64,000 nt of DNA from Allium sativum (GCA_030737875.1 CM060922.1:228822335-228886334), one strand, 5' to 3'. Positions 11,341 to 23,938 are shown, numbered from the stretch's first letter. Notes: generated from the letters alone by a model not told the origin. Numbers and translations are program-made.

Positions 11341-11513
11341 TAATTTGGTTCGGCTTAGAAATTTTGCAACAGTCGATCTACTTTTGCAAAAAGTAAAGTT
11401 CATGACTGCTAAGCATCTATTACAAAGAAAACCAACGAAGATAGCGATTGATTACATAGCATTAAAGCGTCCCTATTATTGAAAGAAATACATCGACAGA
11501 AAAGATAAAAAAT

Positions 11514-11904
11514 CTAATTAATGATAATGCCACGAGTGCTAGTCTCAGGGTCTTTTCCATTTCTAGGAGCTTGCGGACCAGCCTGAGGAGCTTGGGCAGA
11601 GGATCGCGGTGGCATGGCCGAGGCGCGATTTTTAACATATTCAGCGAGTTCCCCTTTTCTGATCCGTCCTTCGATGAGGTCGCGCGGATGTCGACAGTCA
11701 TTTGTATTATGTCCAGCTACGTTGTGGAATAAACATTGCCTGCCAGAGTCGAGTTCCATCTGGGACAGCTCTCGTCGAGGCGGTTTTGGAGTGGGAAAGG
11801 ACTCGCGCATATCGAGATAGATATCAAGCAAGGGGGAATTGAGCTCAGTGTAGCGATCATATTTGTTTTCACTCCGAGGCCGAACATGGCGCTCGTTGTT
11901 CTCT
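11514..11904 (-). pseudogene. Element D gag C-terminus with zinc knuckle
   Basis: This is the downstream half of D's gag, continuing after the inserted solo LTR F. Reading leftwards from 11904, a frame rich in charged residues leads to the knuckle CLFHNVAGHNTNDC at about 11738 (C-x2-H-x5-H-x4-C rather than the usual CCHC). It is followed by HPRDLIEGRIRKGELAEYV and a Pro/Ala-rich tail, with a stop at 11514. This knuckle variant and the LIEGxIRKGxL tail are shared with B's gag (48884-49087) and fit the Tat lineage. No protease follows the stop: the coding part of D ends here. The role would be nucleocapsid binding of the element's RNA. Confidence 0.8.
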
Positions 11905-14384
11905 TGTAATGACCCGCATTTCTGACCGTTGAATAATTAATTCATTTAATTATTTAAATATCGTTTTGGCGATATCGATAACTGGAATTAAAATAATGTT
12001 GAATATTTAATTGATAATTATAATATAATAATATATTATAATGTCGAAATAGTCAAAATAGCTGAATTCACAATACAGTGTGAATTGGATTTTATATAAG
12101 GAATAATTCAGTTTGGAATTTGAATTTGAATAACGAATATATTTTATAAACAGCAGTTTGAACGTGGAATTATATTATAATTGAAATAGAGCTTGAAATG
12201 GCGCTGCAGTTCGTAAATTGGCGATTTGAACTTCAACTGAATGTACAGGATTCGTTTTAAGCCGGATTTCTGTCAGACAAGAAACGTGTGGAGCTGGTGG
12301 AGTATATCTTTCTAGTAGAAGAGAAAAATGAAGATTTCATCGTGTAGATTTTGTTTTATGGCCAAATCAATTTTTGAAATAGTCGCTATAGAATCTTTTG
12401 TCGACCGTAACGGTTTATTCGATATAACTAGAGATCGGGTTTGAATATGGACAAGGTTCTTTTGGGAAATAGTGATAATTTAATTTTTAGAATTTTACTG
12501 AAATTTTTAGTTAATTTAATAAGCGAATTTTTTATTTGAAGTATTTTGCACACTGTAATCAACATTTTTAGGTTTCAAAATATGAGTCAATCTACTGGTA
12601 TTATTATATTTTTCGTATCGTAGCGCATTGCTCATCATAACCGTATTCTGATTTCTGTCGATACCAGTTAGTAAATGCACGAAATTTTATAAAACGAGAT
12701 ACGCATATCCTTCTAACTATTAAAAACAATGTATTTAGTCATTTGTGACCAAATGAAAAGCCACGCCTACTCCATGCTCAGCCACAAATATCTCCATTTC
12801 CTTAGTCTATATAATACCTTTTAAACCCACCCTCTAAGACCTAATTTCACTTATGTTCTTCGAGCCGCCACAAATTCTTTTTGCTCAAACTAAATTCATG
12901 AGTTAGGAAAATCTCAAACAAATCATATTAATTCCCTAAAATCATGGAAAGTATATTTTCGAACTCACGAGGTGTCTCTCTTTATGCTGTGTGAAGATGG
13001 GAGCGTTCGATCACCATTTTTGGTTCGAAGTCCAGTACCCTGCATGCTTCGATTTCTGTGTACGTCAAGTGGAGCTCGACCATTTCTTTTTGGGTTCAAT
13101 CGCTTTCAGGGGCTCGAGTTTCTTGCGTTGTGGTGACTGTTGGTGATTTAAGGTGTCGATATCTATGCTTGGTTTTGCCTGATACTGTTCCGACGCAACA
13201 GGGGACGAGGTTGTCGGTTTCGTTAGGGTGGTCGAGGCTCTGAAGAGACGATTTGTGGTGGAGTAATGAAGGAGCCCGAGTGTGTCGAAGTGAAGATGAT
13301 CGGAAGGAGGAAGAACCGTGGGTTTCGGTTGTGAGGGGTTGTCTCGGTTCTTGGATAACGTGAAGTACAAAAGATGGAGCGGCCTGTGTTAGAAGAAGAG
13401 GCACCTGTTTGGTGCAGTCATGGATCAAAAGTGGAAAAGGGGTCTTGCTAGTAAATTCAATGAAGAACTGAAAGTGAAGGGACTTCATGAATCTGGAGGT
13501 CAAATGCTTGTAGAAGATGAAACAACAGTAAAGAGCGGGTGAAGTAAAAATGTGGAGATGGGCTTTAATTCAAATGGGCTGAGATGGGCTTGGGTTTAAA
13601 AGGGGAGTGGACTGGAATTGAATTTAAATGAAGGATGGGCCGAGCTATTTTGGATGAAGCCCATTTTAATTTAAAGTAAAGAAAATCCCAAAGTTCAGAA
13701 GTGCCGACTATTTCATATGTTTAAATCAAAGGGAAAGGAGCGCGAACGAAGAATAATATTTAGACAGTGGCTCGGGCACATTAAGCAAATTAGATGATAA
13801 CCATGAAACTATCAGCCGTTCATGATACGAAATTAGAATCGAATAAACCAAGATCTGACGGAATCATGCTGACGAATAGAATTTTCTGGAACTGATCAGG
13901 GCTATCGACGCAAACCGTTATATAACGATTAACGCGCCAAAGTGAGTAAAACTCACTAACTCTCCTCAATTTATATTTTAATATAAATTGTACTTTATTT
14001 TGTTGACTGCTGTATATTGATTGTTAAACTGGACTGTTAAATAGATTTGATTGAAAACGTAGTTATAGTTAATCTATGTACTGTTAATCAAATATGGTTC
14101 TGTACAGCAGGATATTTCATTTCAAAATGAAATATGGTATATATTATATTGTGTAACATCTGTGGATGCAGGGAGACAGGTTGGAGGGATCCGACCGGGT
14201 TCCTCAACAATTATTTTACTGTTTTCATATATTGTGATATATGTTGTGATTTATAATCTGTTATTGATTATGGATGTTAAAACGATATTGATCATCGTTG
14301 TTTGATATTTTAAATATCATAAGAAACCCTGAGTTGTGAAATGGAATATTTCAATGTATATTGAAATAAAGGAATTTTATAAAA

Positions 14385-14640
14385 TCACAGGATTTTATAA
14401 AAGGAAATTATTTATAAACCGAACATTGTTTTATAAAAAGAAACAATTTGAAAATAGAGTATTTATAAAACGAACACGGTTTTATAAAAGGAAATTATTT
14501 ATAAAACAAATAGAGTTTTATAAAAGGGATATTTATTTAGAAAATAAATAGAATTGAAAAGGATAATATTTATTTAGAAAATAAATAGAAATAAGAAATA
14601 TTTATTTAGAAGATAAATAAACCGTTATAAATAGGAAATA
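14385..14640. repeat. Degenerate TTTATAAAA and TTATTTAGAAAATAAATA repeats within F
   Basis: TTTTATAAAAGGAAAT/TATTTATAAA units recur from about 14385 to 14530, followed by three ATATTTATTTAGAAAATAAATAGA units. They explain the Lys/Phe/Tyr-rich open frame at 14336-14551, which I do not accept as a gene. Confidence 0.75.
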
Positions 14641-14690
14641 TTTGTAACGGTAAGTAAACGTTAAAAAAGGGAAATAGTTGTAACGGAAAA

Positions 14691-14858
14691 AGTAGTTTAT
14701 CAAAAGGAGTTAATTAAAAGTAGTTTATCAAAAGGAGTTAATTAAACGTAGTTTATCAAAAGGAGTTAATCAAACGTAGTTTATCAAAAGGAGTTAATCA
14801 AACATAGTTTATCAAAAGGAGTTAATCAAACGTAGTTTATCAAAAGGGGTTAATCGAA
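14691..14858. repeat. 28-bp tandem repeat, six copies, within F
   Basis: TAGTTTATCAAAAGGAGTTA plus AT(T/C)AAACG repeats every 28 bp from 14691 (next units at 14719, 14747, 14775, 14803 and 14831). The unit resembles, in reverse complement, the TTAACTCCTTTxxATAACTA phrases of E's LTR array. Confidence 0.9.
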
Positions 14859-16588
14859 TATAGAAATTAAGAAGTGAAGTTAAAACAAATATTAGAAACT
14901 GACTAGAGATTGGTAAGTTGAATATTTTTCTGAGTGTTGATCTGATGTTGGTTTCGGCCTTCGGGGTTTATACTTAAAGAATTGTTCTCTTACTAGTTTA
15001 CAGTTAGGGACTAATAGTTGTGGAATGATAGTGATGCGTAAATGAGGATTGGAAATGTTTTCCAATGTTAATAACGTATATTTTCTAAATATAGAAAATA
15101 AGGAAATATGAATATATATGTATATATATATGATGATGGTTGATCGATCGAATTTCTATCTAGAAATAAGATCGTTGTTTGTACACTGACATGTTTTCAT
15201 TGATAGTTAAATCACAGACTATCAAGTTTTGACCATATTTACGTTGTTAATATGGAGAGACCGGTTGGATTATTATCCGAAGAACCACTCCGTATCGACA
15301 TAAGCGTTGTGATCAAATACGATCAAGATAATTGAAGATGGAGTAAAGTGCAAGGGCTGTCCTGTTTACAGAATAGTGCCTTCGGTTTCGTTCAGTCCCA
15401 GAACGAACGTATATGGACGAATGTCTGACAGAGTATTTCCAATGATCGAATGAGTTGGATTGTACAAATATATATGGTGGCTAACGGATTTATTCCCTTC
15501 GCATAATATCCAGAATCTATTTGTGCAGATCCAACTAAATGATTAACGGATCTGATAATGTGGCGTTCAAAGTGATCGTGTTATAAATGAATGGAAAGTA
15601 AGCATAGCTTCTAGCCTCACATCCGGTAAATGACAGAAATCGGGCAGGCAGCATGGCTAAGTCGGTCGCACCGAAGTAGGGTGTATAATCACCTATCTAG
15701 AGAATATTCATTTGCTTCTTAAATCTATCAATGCTGTCCCATATATATACGGGAACGGTTGCTGATCCCAACCGTTGGTGATGTACATTCGATACACTCA
15801 AGCGAAATGAGTGGTCAGTCATGTGTGGCTGAGTTGCAAGATGTTCTTGTTGAACTCCAGTGTATCGTTCCTAGAGTACACTGATCGGAAGGTGGTTCCA
15901 TACCTTGTCATAGTTGGAAACCCAATCATCCAATACGCACCTGCGGTTTTGATTGTATACAATATATGTAGAACGTGAGATGCAAGCGTTTCTACTAGAC
16001 TGATATCTATTTGTATTTAGACATTATCATAATATCAGAATGATATTGCTTTTCAAAGATGTTTGGATTCTCATAAGGGAAAAACCCGTTCCGTATTCAC
16101 GGCGTGGTCTTATGAGATATCATATACCTGTTTAAATGATTTGAGTTTACTCACACCAGTCACATGACTGACCCGGAGTTTATTTGTTTTGTCTTCCCTA
16201 AACTCTTGGGTGCCTAAATTTGTACGGGCAGTCAAGTAGTCGGGATTTACAGATGCACTTGGAGAGCTTGGAGAAGGAGGCTTCAGCAGTCGATAGTTAT
16301 TATTTATTCCGCTGTGATGTTATATGTTGTACTCTGAAAATGGTATGTATAAACAGTTATAACTTTGTATTTCAAAAGTTATGTTATATTTTATTCGTTC
16401 CGCTGTGAGATTCATGTTACTCTGATGTTGTTGTTGTTGTCTTCTTCTTCTTCTATTCTAAGTTTCTATCTTATATATCCTCACCCTCTATCTTCTTTAT
16501 ATTAGTTTCTTGAATTTCTAGTGCAATTTGGGGTTGGACTTGTGTTATTTAGTCAGCTCAAATTGGACTGGATTTTCGGGTCACTACA

Positions 16589-18202
16589 TCTCTGGAGCTT
16601 TTCCTCTTCCTTTATTCCGGTCGTTGCCCTCGAATGGACCTTGTTGTTTGGCTACCAGAACTTCAAGGCTCTCCATTTCCAGGCTGGCATCTTCTTGTCG
16701 GTGGAATCGCTCGGCTTCAGAATAAAAGTCATCGATGTCCTTGGGAGGATCTCGAGTAAGAGAGATGGAGAATTCCGATCGATTTTGAACTCCTGCGATG
16801 GCGGCCATAAGTACCATTGATGGATCGGGCCGATCAACTGATGCTACGGCCGCGTTGAATCTTTCGAGGAAGGATCTTAGCGTCTCTCCGGATCGCTGTT
16901 TGATGGTAGACAGGAACATGACACTTTTCGGTCGAGAGATGTGCACTCGGAATTGCTCGATGAAACGGGTGACCAGGGTGTTCCAGCTGCTGATCGACTC
17001 TGTTGTGAGCTGTCGAAACCACATACCGGCTATATCTGTGAGAAAGAGAGGGAAGCACTTAGCCATGAAACTGGTCGATGCGCCAAGTACTTCCATATGT
17101 CGCATGTATCGCATGAGATGAATGGTCGGGTCAGTGCGACCGTTGTATGGCTCGATCACCCGAAACCTGAAGTCTGGAGGATTCCGAGAATTTCTGATTT
17201 CTCTGGTAAAGGGGCTGCGATTGACATTGTCTATGTCTTGCTGCGAAGAATTTCCCCGAGTGAAGCGTCGGACGATGCTTGCGAGCTGACTCCCATCTCC
17301 GAGGAGTCGTTGCCATGAACTCAATTCCGCGTCCTGGGTTAGTTCTGCTTGAGGATTCGACAAAAGCATGCTCGGAAGGGTGGCCGCTGGCTGGGCTCGA
17401 CCACCGAGATTTGAGTGAAGGTGCGAGGGAAGGTGAGCTCGTCCTGGCCGATCTGGCGTAGCATGTGGTGTTCGGAGCCCAGGATTGCCCCCGTTTGAAG
17501 CGAGGTTAGGAGGGTCTACGGTAACATTCTCTTCCGCTGTTGCGAGGCTCGGTGCAACGGGCTGGTTGTCTTTGTTCGAAGGGAAGGCTGCACCAGCTCT
17601 TGGTTGAAGGGGAAGAGTGGTTAGACTGGTCTGTGGTAAGATCCCGGGTTGTAATGGGCGTGGCATTGATGCTGAGGGACCCGGTGGTAGCTCGATTGAT
17701 TCGACAGGTCGAGATGTTCCAAGGAGCGGAGGAATATTTGCCAGACGACCTAGATCATGATCGCCCGCCTCCTGAGATTCTGCTGCCATAACTGCACTGT
17801 CGCTGAAAGTGATACTCTTGGCTGTGAAGCATTGGTTGGTGGGACCAAACCAGGATGAAATAAAGGTGTATGCCGATCAGTGGCCTGATTCTGTGCAGAC
17901 CGAAGATCAGTCATCGCTCCAGCTTCGTTTGGTGGAGGAATTGATGTTGAAGCATTCAACCCCGCACCCAGTCGACCGAGAAGGTGCTCCATCGACTGTT
18001 GTTGTTGTTAGAGGAGTTTGCCCTGAGATGCCATGCGATCTCGTAACTCGGCCATAATTTTATCCAGGTCGTACCGGGTAAGAAACTGAGGCTGATCGCC
18101 TTGAGAGGAAGCCTCATGACTTACTTCCGCAGCATCTGTCTCGGCTGCGTTGGTGCCCTAGAGACGAGAGGATGTTGCATCTTTCTTTCGTTTGTTCACC
18201 AT
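16589..18202 (-). pseudogene. Element D gag, N-terminal and capsid part
   Basis: The minus-strand frame starts at ATG 18202 (MVNKRKKD), 44 bp inside the primer-binding site. It has in-frame stops at about residue 15 (TAG) and near LLxQQQQ (TAA), and a frameshift near 17800. From 17789 it is open for about 400 codons into the inserted element F. Seen in it: a Pro-rich N-terminal half, then the retrotransposon-gag capsid core with PDFRFRVIEPYNGRTDP, MWFRQLTTESISSWNTLV, FIEQFRVHISRP and TLRSFLERFNAAV. The protein would form the virus-like particle of the element. F interrupts it after QQGPFEGNDRNKGRGKAPE; the zinc knuckle lies beyond F at 11514-11904. It cannot be functional. Confidence 0.88.
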
Positions 18203-18245
18203 GATCTAAAAAAAGCAGAGGCTCGATGGCCGTATCGGTGCGCTT

Positions 18246-18263
18246 CCCCTACCTGGCGCGCCA
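18246..18263 (-). other. Element D primer-binding site
   Basis: The minus strand reads TGGCGCGCCAGGTAGGGG, three bases inside the right LTR. It is the tRNA-primed start of minus-strand DNA and fixes D's orientation. I do not assign the tRNA. Confidence 0.85.
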
Positions 18264-18266
18264 AAG

Positions 18267-19085
18267 TGTTGACGTCAAAAGTTGGTCACTAATGACGGCC
18301 AATCCCCAATCGCGTGAGCAACACACGGTATAAGATAAAAAATGCAGAAAGTAAAAAGAAAAAAAAGTGGAAGAGCGCACACAGAATTTTTATAGTGGTT
18401 CGGCAAAGTCAGTGCCTACGTCCACTTTATATGTCATATGTCTTTTTTGGATTACAAATACAATACTTTTTCTAATTGAAGAAGAGAAAGAGAATGATGA
18501 GGGAGTAGAGTAATGGTGAAAAACTTATGGAAGCTATCTTTTCCAAAGAAAAACTCCTCCTCTCCTCTTTAGGCATAGACATATTTATAGGTGAAAATAA
18601 TGGTTTGGGCTGCTGCAATATTATCTGGCCATTTCGGGAAAGCTCGGACACGTGGCTTCCGACGATTGGCCGGACTTTCGGCTGCTGATGGGTTCAAATG
18701 TTCATAAATAGTGCCCTCGGATTCTATGGCAGACGTGGCGACCACTGGAAGGCATATCAAAAGTTGAGCTTTGTCCAGATATGGTTTGACCATATCCATT
18801 GCCTCAAAAGTCGGGATATTCGGTGACGGTAGGCGGTTTTCAAACTATTCCGAGATAACCGGCCAAGGCGAGATAATCGGTCAAGGCGAGATATGTGGAA
18901 GGAAGATCTTCAGCTTGAGAGTGCGACCCCTTTGAAGGAGCAGGCCTTCTTCTGTTCGTGCGGGAGATAGGTCGACTGGTGACTTAGGCGACCTTATTAT
19001 CTTGTGGTGCTTTCTGTAGCTCGGTTAGTCGCGCTTTGGGCTTCGGTTCAGCCCGTTGGGACTCTTGCCAAAAAGAGGGCTAACA
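18267..19085 (-). repeat. Element D 5' LTR (right copy)
   Basis: 819 bp, colinear with 9736-10555. The TATA-like box on the minus strand, 18581-18594, reads TCACCTATAAATAT. The LTR ends GGGCTAACA at 19085, followed by target duplication CTTAG. Confidence 0.93.
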
Positions 19086-19090
19086 CTTAG

Positions 19091-20118
19091 TACAAAATAC
19101 AGTTCATCTATACATAATATGTCTACAGCGGAAAAGAAAACATAATATGTACAACAGGAGCTGAATAGCATAAAAAGAGGTAAATGATAGAATCCATCTT
19201 CAGCTCCAGCTATCCAGAAAGAGCATGCTAAAACCTGAATACAAGGCTGCCCGTGTAGAAAAAGGGGCACCCAAGTTTGCAAGTGAAACAAACTACGAGT
19301 CAGTCATGGGACTGGTATGAGAAATCTGCTTAACACATCTTACAATATGGCTAATCACAGGACCACGCCACTTTCGCGGAAAGGGTTTACTCCATTGGAT
19401 TGCCAGTGCTTTAAAATAAATAAATCTTTTAAACGTCGCAATGCTTTTTATTAAAATGAAGCCATTATAAGACTCAGTTCCCATCACACAATGCAACACA
19501 AACCGGAGGATAGAGTTTTACCTTATAATGGCCAAATATGCTTGATACGAGGAAAACAAATCATTTGAAATGTAAATTTTATCGTTTAATTCTTAATCAG
19601 ACTCCAACCGTAAACTAGTAAGAGAACGATTCCCTAAGCATTAACCCCGAAGGCCGAAACCAACATTAGACCAATACCCATGAAATCATCCATCCTAGCT
19701 CGTTTCCAGTTAATTTCTAATTTTAGATACAATCATAAATATCAATCATAGACGGCATAAGTGCCCCATACCACTATGTCGCCATATATAGGTATACAAT
19801 CAAAACCGCACGATGTCGTATTTGGAAATTGGATTTCCGTCATGGAGCAAGGCCAGGGATCGTCCTCACCGCTTCGAGACAATCTAGCCTACCATGTCTC
19901 AGGACCCAGACTCAGGTGGGCCCTTGGAGCAACAGGGCCGGTCCACTCGATGCGGATTAAACTTAAACCCTGAACACTACGTTTCCCCGCCCTTTGGGGC
20001 GTAAATGAGCCAACAAATGACTCCATCGGCTTCACATAGTCACCGATATATCTGAGGCGCCTCGCAACAGCAACAACCACACAGGTGAAAGTAATATAAA
20101 TGTCAGGGCTGGTAGGTC
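19091..20118 (-). repeat. Element C left LTR, part 2
   Basis: Continues from 9735 after D and matches 42850-43876 of the right LTR. It ends at GGCTGGTAGGTC, where element E is inserted; AGGTC is the first copy of E's target duplication (20114-20118). Confidence 0.92.
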
Positions 20119-22259
20119 TGTAACGGCTGCAAATTTTCGACTCCTCGAGAGTCGAAAATTCCGCGACGTTAGTGAAAGAAAGTAGAGGGTGAGGAAGAAA
20201 AGATAGGACTAATAGAATAGAACAAGAAGAAGAACTTACATCATCAGAGTAAACACGAATCTCACAGCGGAACGAATAAAATATAACATAACTTTGAAAT
20301 ACAAATCAGTACTCGTATATACATACCATTTCAAAGTACAACACTTAACAACACAGCGGAATAATAATAGCTATAATCCTGAAGCCTCCTGCTCCAAGCT
20401 CTCCAAGTGTATCTGTAAAATCCCGACTACTTGACTGCCCATACAAATTTAGGCACCCAAGAGTTTAGGGAAAACAAACAAAATAAACTCCGGGTCAGTC
20501 ATGGGACTGGTGTGAATAAAACTCCAACACTTGGTTAAATAAAGGATATCTTTCTGATATTATAATAATGTCTAAATACAAATAGATATCAATCTAGCAA
20601 AACGCTTGCATCTCACGTTCCACATACATAGTATACAAATAAAACTGTGAGCGCTTATTGGAGATTGGATTCCAACAGACAAGGTATGGGAGCACCTTCC
20701 GATCAGTGTACTCTAGAGGAGATACACTAGGGTTCAACAAGAACGTCTTGCAACCCGGCCACACATGACCGTCCACTCATTTAGCTTGAGTGTAACGAAT
20801 ATATTATCACCGATGGTTGGGATCAGCAACCATCCTTCCCGATAAGGGACAGCATTGAAATAGATTATAAAGAAGTACAATTGAATATTCTCTAGATGGT
20901 GATAATACACCATGCTTGGGTATGGCCCAACTAGCCATGCTGCCTAGCCCAACTTCTGATATTTTCCGGTTGTGAGGTTTTGAGGTCACGTTTATCACTT
21001 TGACAGATTATTTCTTCAATTACTTTGAATTCCACATCGTCATACCCGCCCAATCATTATCGATTTCTCAAGGCATCACGGGTATAAAAGCTAAGAGAAA
21101 CGAATTTCTCCGCCACCAACGTAATACCTTTAAAGAGATCAACATATATGATTCGTTAAGAATACTTTGTCAGACACTCGTCCATATACGTTGTTCTGGG
21201 ACTGAACAAACAGAAGGCACTATTCAGTGAATCCATCCTACCTAGGCTTTTCACAATAGCCCTTGCACTTCACTCCGTCTTCAATTATCTTCAGCGTACT
21301 TGATTCGCAACGCTTATGCTAATACGGAGTGGTTCTTCGGATAATAATCCAACCGGTCTCTCCATATTTACAACGTAAATATGGTCAAAACTTTGATAGT
21401 TTGTGATTCAACTATCAAATGAAAACATGTCGGTGTACAAACAACGATCTTATTTCCAAATGGAAATTTGATCGATCAATCATCATATGTTCATATTTCC
21501 TTATTTCATATATTTAGAAAATATATGTTATTAATCATTGGAAAACATTTCCATAGCTTATTTTCACATCACTATTATTTCGCAACTATCAGTCCCTAAC
21601 TGTAACTAGTATGAGAACAATTCTCTAAGTATCAATCCGGAAGGTCGAAACCAACATCAGATCGTCACTTAGAAAACCGTTCAACTTACCCTCTCCAGTC
21701 AGTTTCTGAATTTGCTTAACTCTATTTCTTAAATTCTTATCATGAAAACATTTCATTTTCTATGTTTAGAAAACATATCTGACTATATTTGGAAAACGTT
21801 TCCAAAACTCATTTACGGATTTCCAATGAACGTTGTATAAAACATCGTTTCGCTTAATCCATTTATCGCTTATTCCTTAACTTTATTCCTAATCAACCTT
21901 TTAGATCGAACCACAACTATTCCTTTGTCAATTCTGAAGTCAATCAAGTTGGGGTATAATTACCTCGCAGACCTTAATTGAACAACGTCCTTTACTGTGA
22001 AATAGATGAAGCTCATCACTCACTTTTTACAATCATCTGTTTACCCAAATTCTCGGATTCAGGTTACGAATCCACTTATTATATGACAACGTTTGATTAT
22101 AACTATAACGTTATAATTCCTACCCCTAAAATATCTAACCTAAATTATAAATTTATTTCCTAACTCGAATAATTTAACAGACACCTAATTTCTAAATCAA
22201 TAACTAAATCTTGATTTAAACCCTGGAAAGTAAATAGTACTTTCCCGAATTCGCTATAA

Positions 22260-23010
22260 TCGAATTCGACGTATAACTCTCTTTCGAGTAATCTCTATTC
22301 GATTAACTCTCCCTTTTTAATAACTGATATTCGATAAACTCTATTTCGATTAACTCCTATCAAATAACTAATATTCGAATAACTCTTCTTGGTTGGCTCT
22401 ATTTCATTAACTCTTATCGAATAACAAATATTCGATTTTCTTAAATGTGTCAATTCTTATTGAATAACTAACATCCGATTTAACTTAAATGGATTTACTC
22501 TTATCGAATAACTTTTTCGATTAACTTAACTTGATTTTCTTAACTCGATTATCTCAACTCGATTACTTAACTCGATTACTTAACTTAACCCAAATCGATT
22601 AACTCAACTCAAATCGATTAACTTAATTTGATTTACTCCTTCGAATAACTAATTCAAATAACTTAATTGATTAACTCCTTCGAATAACTTACCTTCGAAT
22701 AACTAATATTCGATTTACTCTAACTCGATTAACTTAATTCTAATCGATTTACTCCATTTCGATTCAACTTAATTCAAATCGATTAACTTAACTCAAATTG
22801 ATTAACTCCTTTCGAATAACTAAATTCGATTTAACTCTTCTCGAATAACTAAATTCGATTAACTCAAATTGAATAACTAATATTCAATTAACTCTTACGT
22901 GTTTAACTCTATTCGAATAACTAATTCGAGTAACTCTAATGTGTTTAACTCTATTCAAATATCTAATTCGAATAACTCATTTCGAATAACTAAATTCGAT
23001 TAACTCCTTT
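22260..23010. repeat. Degenerate TTCGAATAACT / CGATTAACTC repeat tract, left LTR of E
   Basis: About 750 bp of short units such as TTCGATTAACTC, TCGAATAACTAA and ACTCGATTACTTA, partly inverted relative to each other (TTCGAA and ATCGAT palindromes recur). The same tract is at 29520-30275 in the right LTR. Confidence 0.9.
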
Positions 23011-23881
23011 TTATAACGTTTATCCATTTATAAAGATTTACTTTTTACAACGTTTATCCATTTATAAAGATTTACTTTTAGTAATGGTTCTTCACTTTAT
23101 AAATGTCCTTTTAATAACGTTTCTACTTCTCTATATAAGTTCAAACTTATATATATTCCATTTATCAACGATAAATAATTTATTTAATTTATAAAACATT
23201 ATTTATAAATTAATCTACTTCAATTTATCTGTTTAAAACAGATTTCCTATTTAATCTCATTTAAATCCATATCGTGTTATACCGTGTGCGAAGCACATGT
23301 TTAAATCTATCCTTGTATAATTCTATTTATTTTCCGAACAAGTGTTCCTTTATTTATTCCCTAAATAAATATTCCTTTATTCCATTTATTTATAATCTAA
23401 ATAAATGTTCCTTTATTAATTTCCTAAAATAAATATTCCTTTATATTCTAATTCATTTATTTTCTAAATAAATGTTTCTATTTTATTTCATTTATTTTCT
23501 AAATAAATGTTTCCTTTTTCATTTATTTATTTTCTAATTAAATAAATGTTTTCCTTTTATAAAATCCTATCGATTTTATAAATAAGATTCATTTTCAATA
23601 TAAACATTGAAAATCCCCTTGTCAACATTTCGGTATGTTATGGTATTCAATCATATCAAATCACGATGTTCAATATCGTCCAAGCACATATAATCGCCCA
23701 CAGATTTTATATCACATCATATAACAATATATGGAAAACAATAAAATAATTGTTGAGGAATCCAGTTGGATTCCTCCAACCTGTTTCCCTGCATCACGGA
23801 TGTTAGACAATAGAATAACATCGATTTCACTTCACTGTTAAATATTCTGATAAACAGAATCGACATACAGATTTTTAACAG

Positions 23882-23902
23882 TTTATATATATATATATAT
23901 AC

Positions 23903-23935
<33 letters not shown>

Positions 23936-23938
23936 ATA
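23882..23938. repeat. TA/CATA microsatellite in E's left LTR
   Basis: A (TA)n-(CATA)n-(TA)n run. The matching run in the right LTR (31155-31190) is about 20 bp shorter, the expected replication-slippage difference since insertion. Confidence 0.9.

Larger units (their letters stand above)
11905..16588 (+). mobile_element. Element F: solo LTR (4.7 kb) inserted in D's gag
   Basis: It starts TGTAATGACCCG and ends CGGGTCACTACA, which are inverted copies of each other with one mismatch. TCTCT is duplicated at 11900-11904 and 16589-16593. There is no internal region, primer-binding site or second LTR, so this is a solo LTR left by recombination between two LTRs. The first about 80 bp match the reverse complement of the terminal part of E's LTR (33140-33224), including GGCGATATCGATAACT and an AATTAAT(T/C)(T/C)ATTTAATTATT block, so F and E belong to related families in opposite orientation. 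It contains AT-rich tandem repeats and short GC-richer stretches but no convincing gene. Confidence 0.9.
9736..19085 (-). mobile_element. Element D: gag-only Tat-lineage retrotransposon inserted in C's LTR
   Basis: LTRs 9736-10555 and 18267-19085 start TGTTGACGTC and end GGGCTAACA. CTTAG is duplicated at 9731-9735 and 19086-19090. In the minus direction: 5' LTR, primer-binding site TGGCGCGCCAGGTAGGGG, gag from 18202, the solo LTR F inserted in gag, the gag zinc knuckle at about 11740, then a 3' untranslated region with 28-bp tandem repeats and a polypurine tract. No pol is present, so D depended on enzymes from related elements. Without F it is about 4.7 kb. Paired LTRs differ at about 11 of the first 270 positions. 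Confidence 0.92.

Noticed and set aside
13065..13503. Minus- and plus-strand frames of 60-135 codons in F
   Set aside because: They overlap each other in different frames inside a GC-richer part of a solo LTR, with no domain and no conservation seen in E at the protein level.
14336..14551. 71-codon Lys/Phe/Tyr-rich frame
   Set aside because: It comes from TTTATAAAA repeats.
16798..17461. Several plus-strand frames of 60-125 codons
   Set aside because: They lie opposite D's gag and show no motif of their own.
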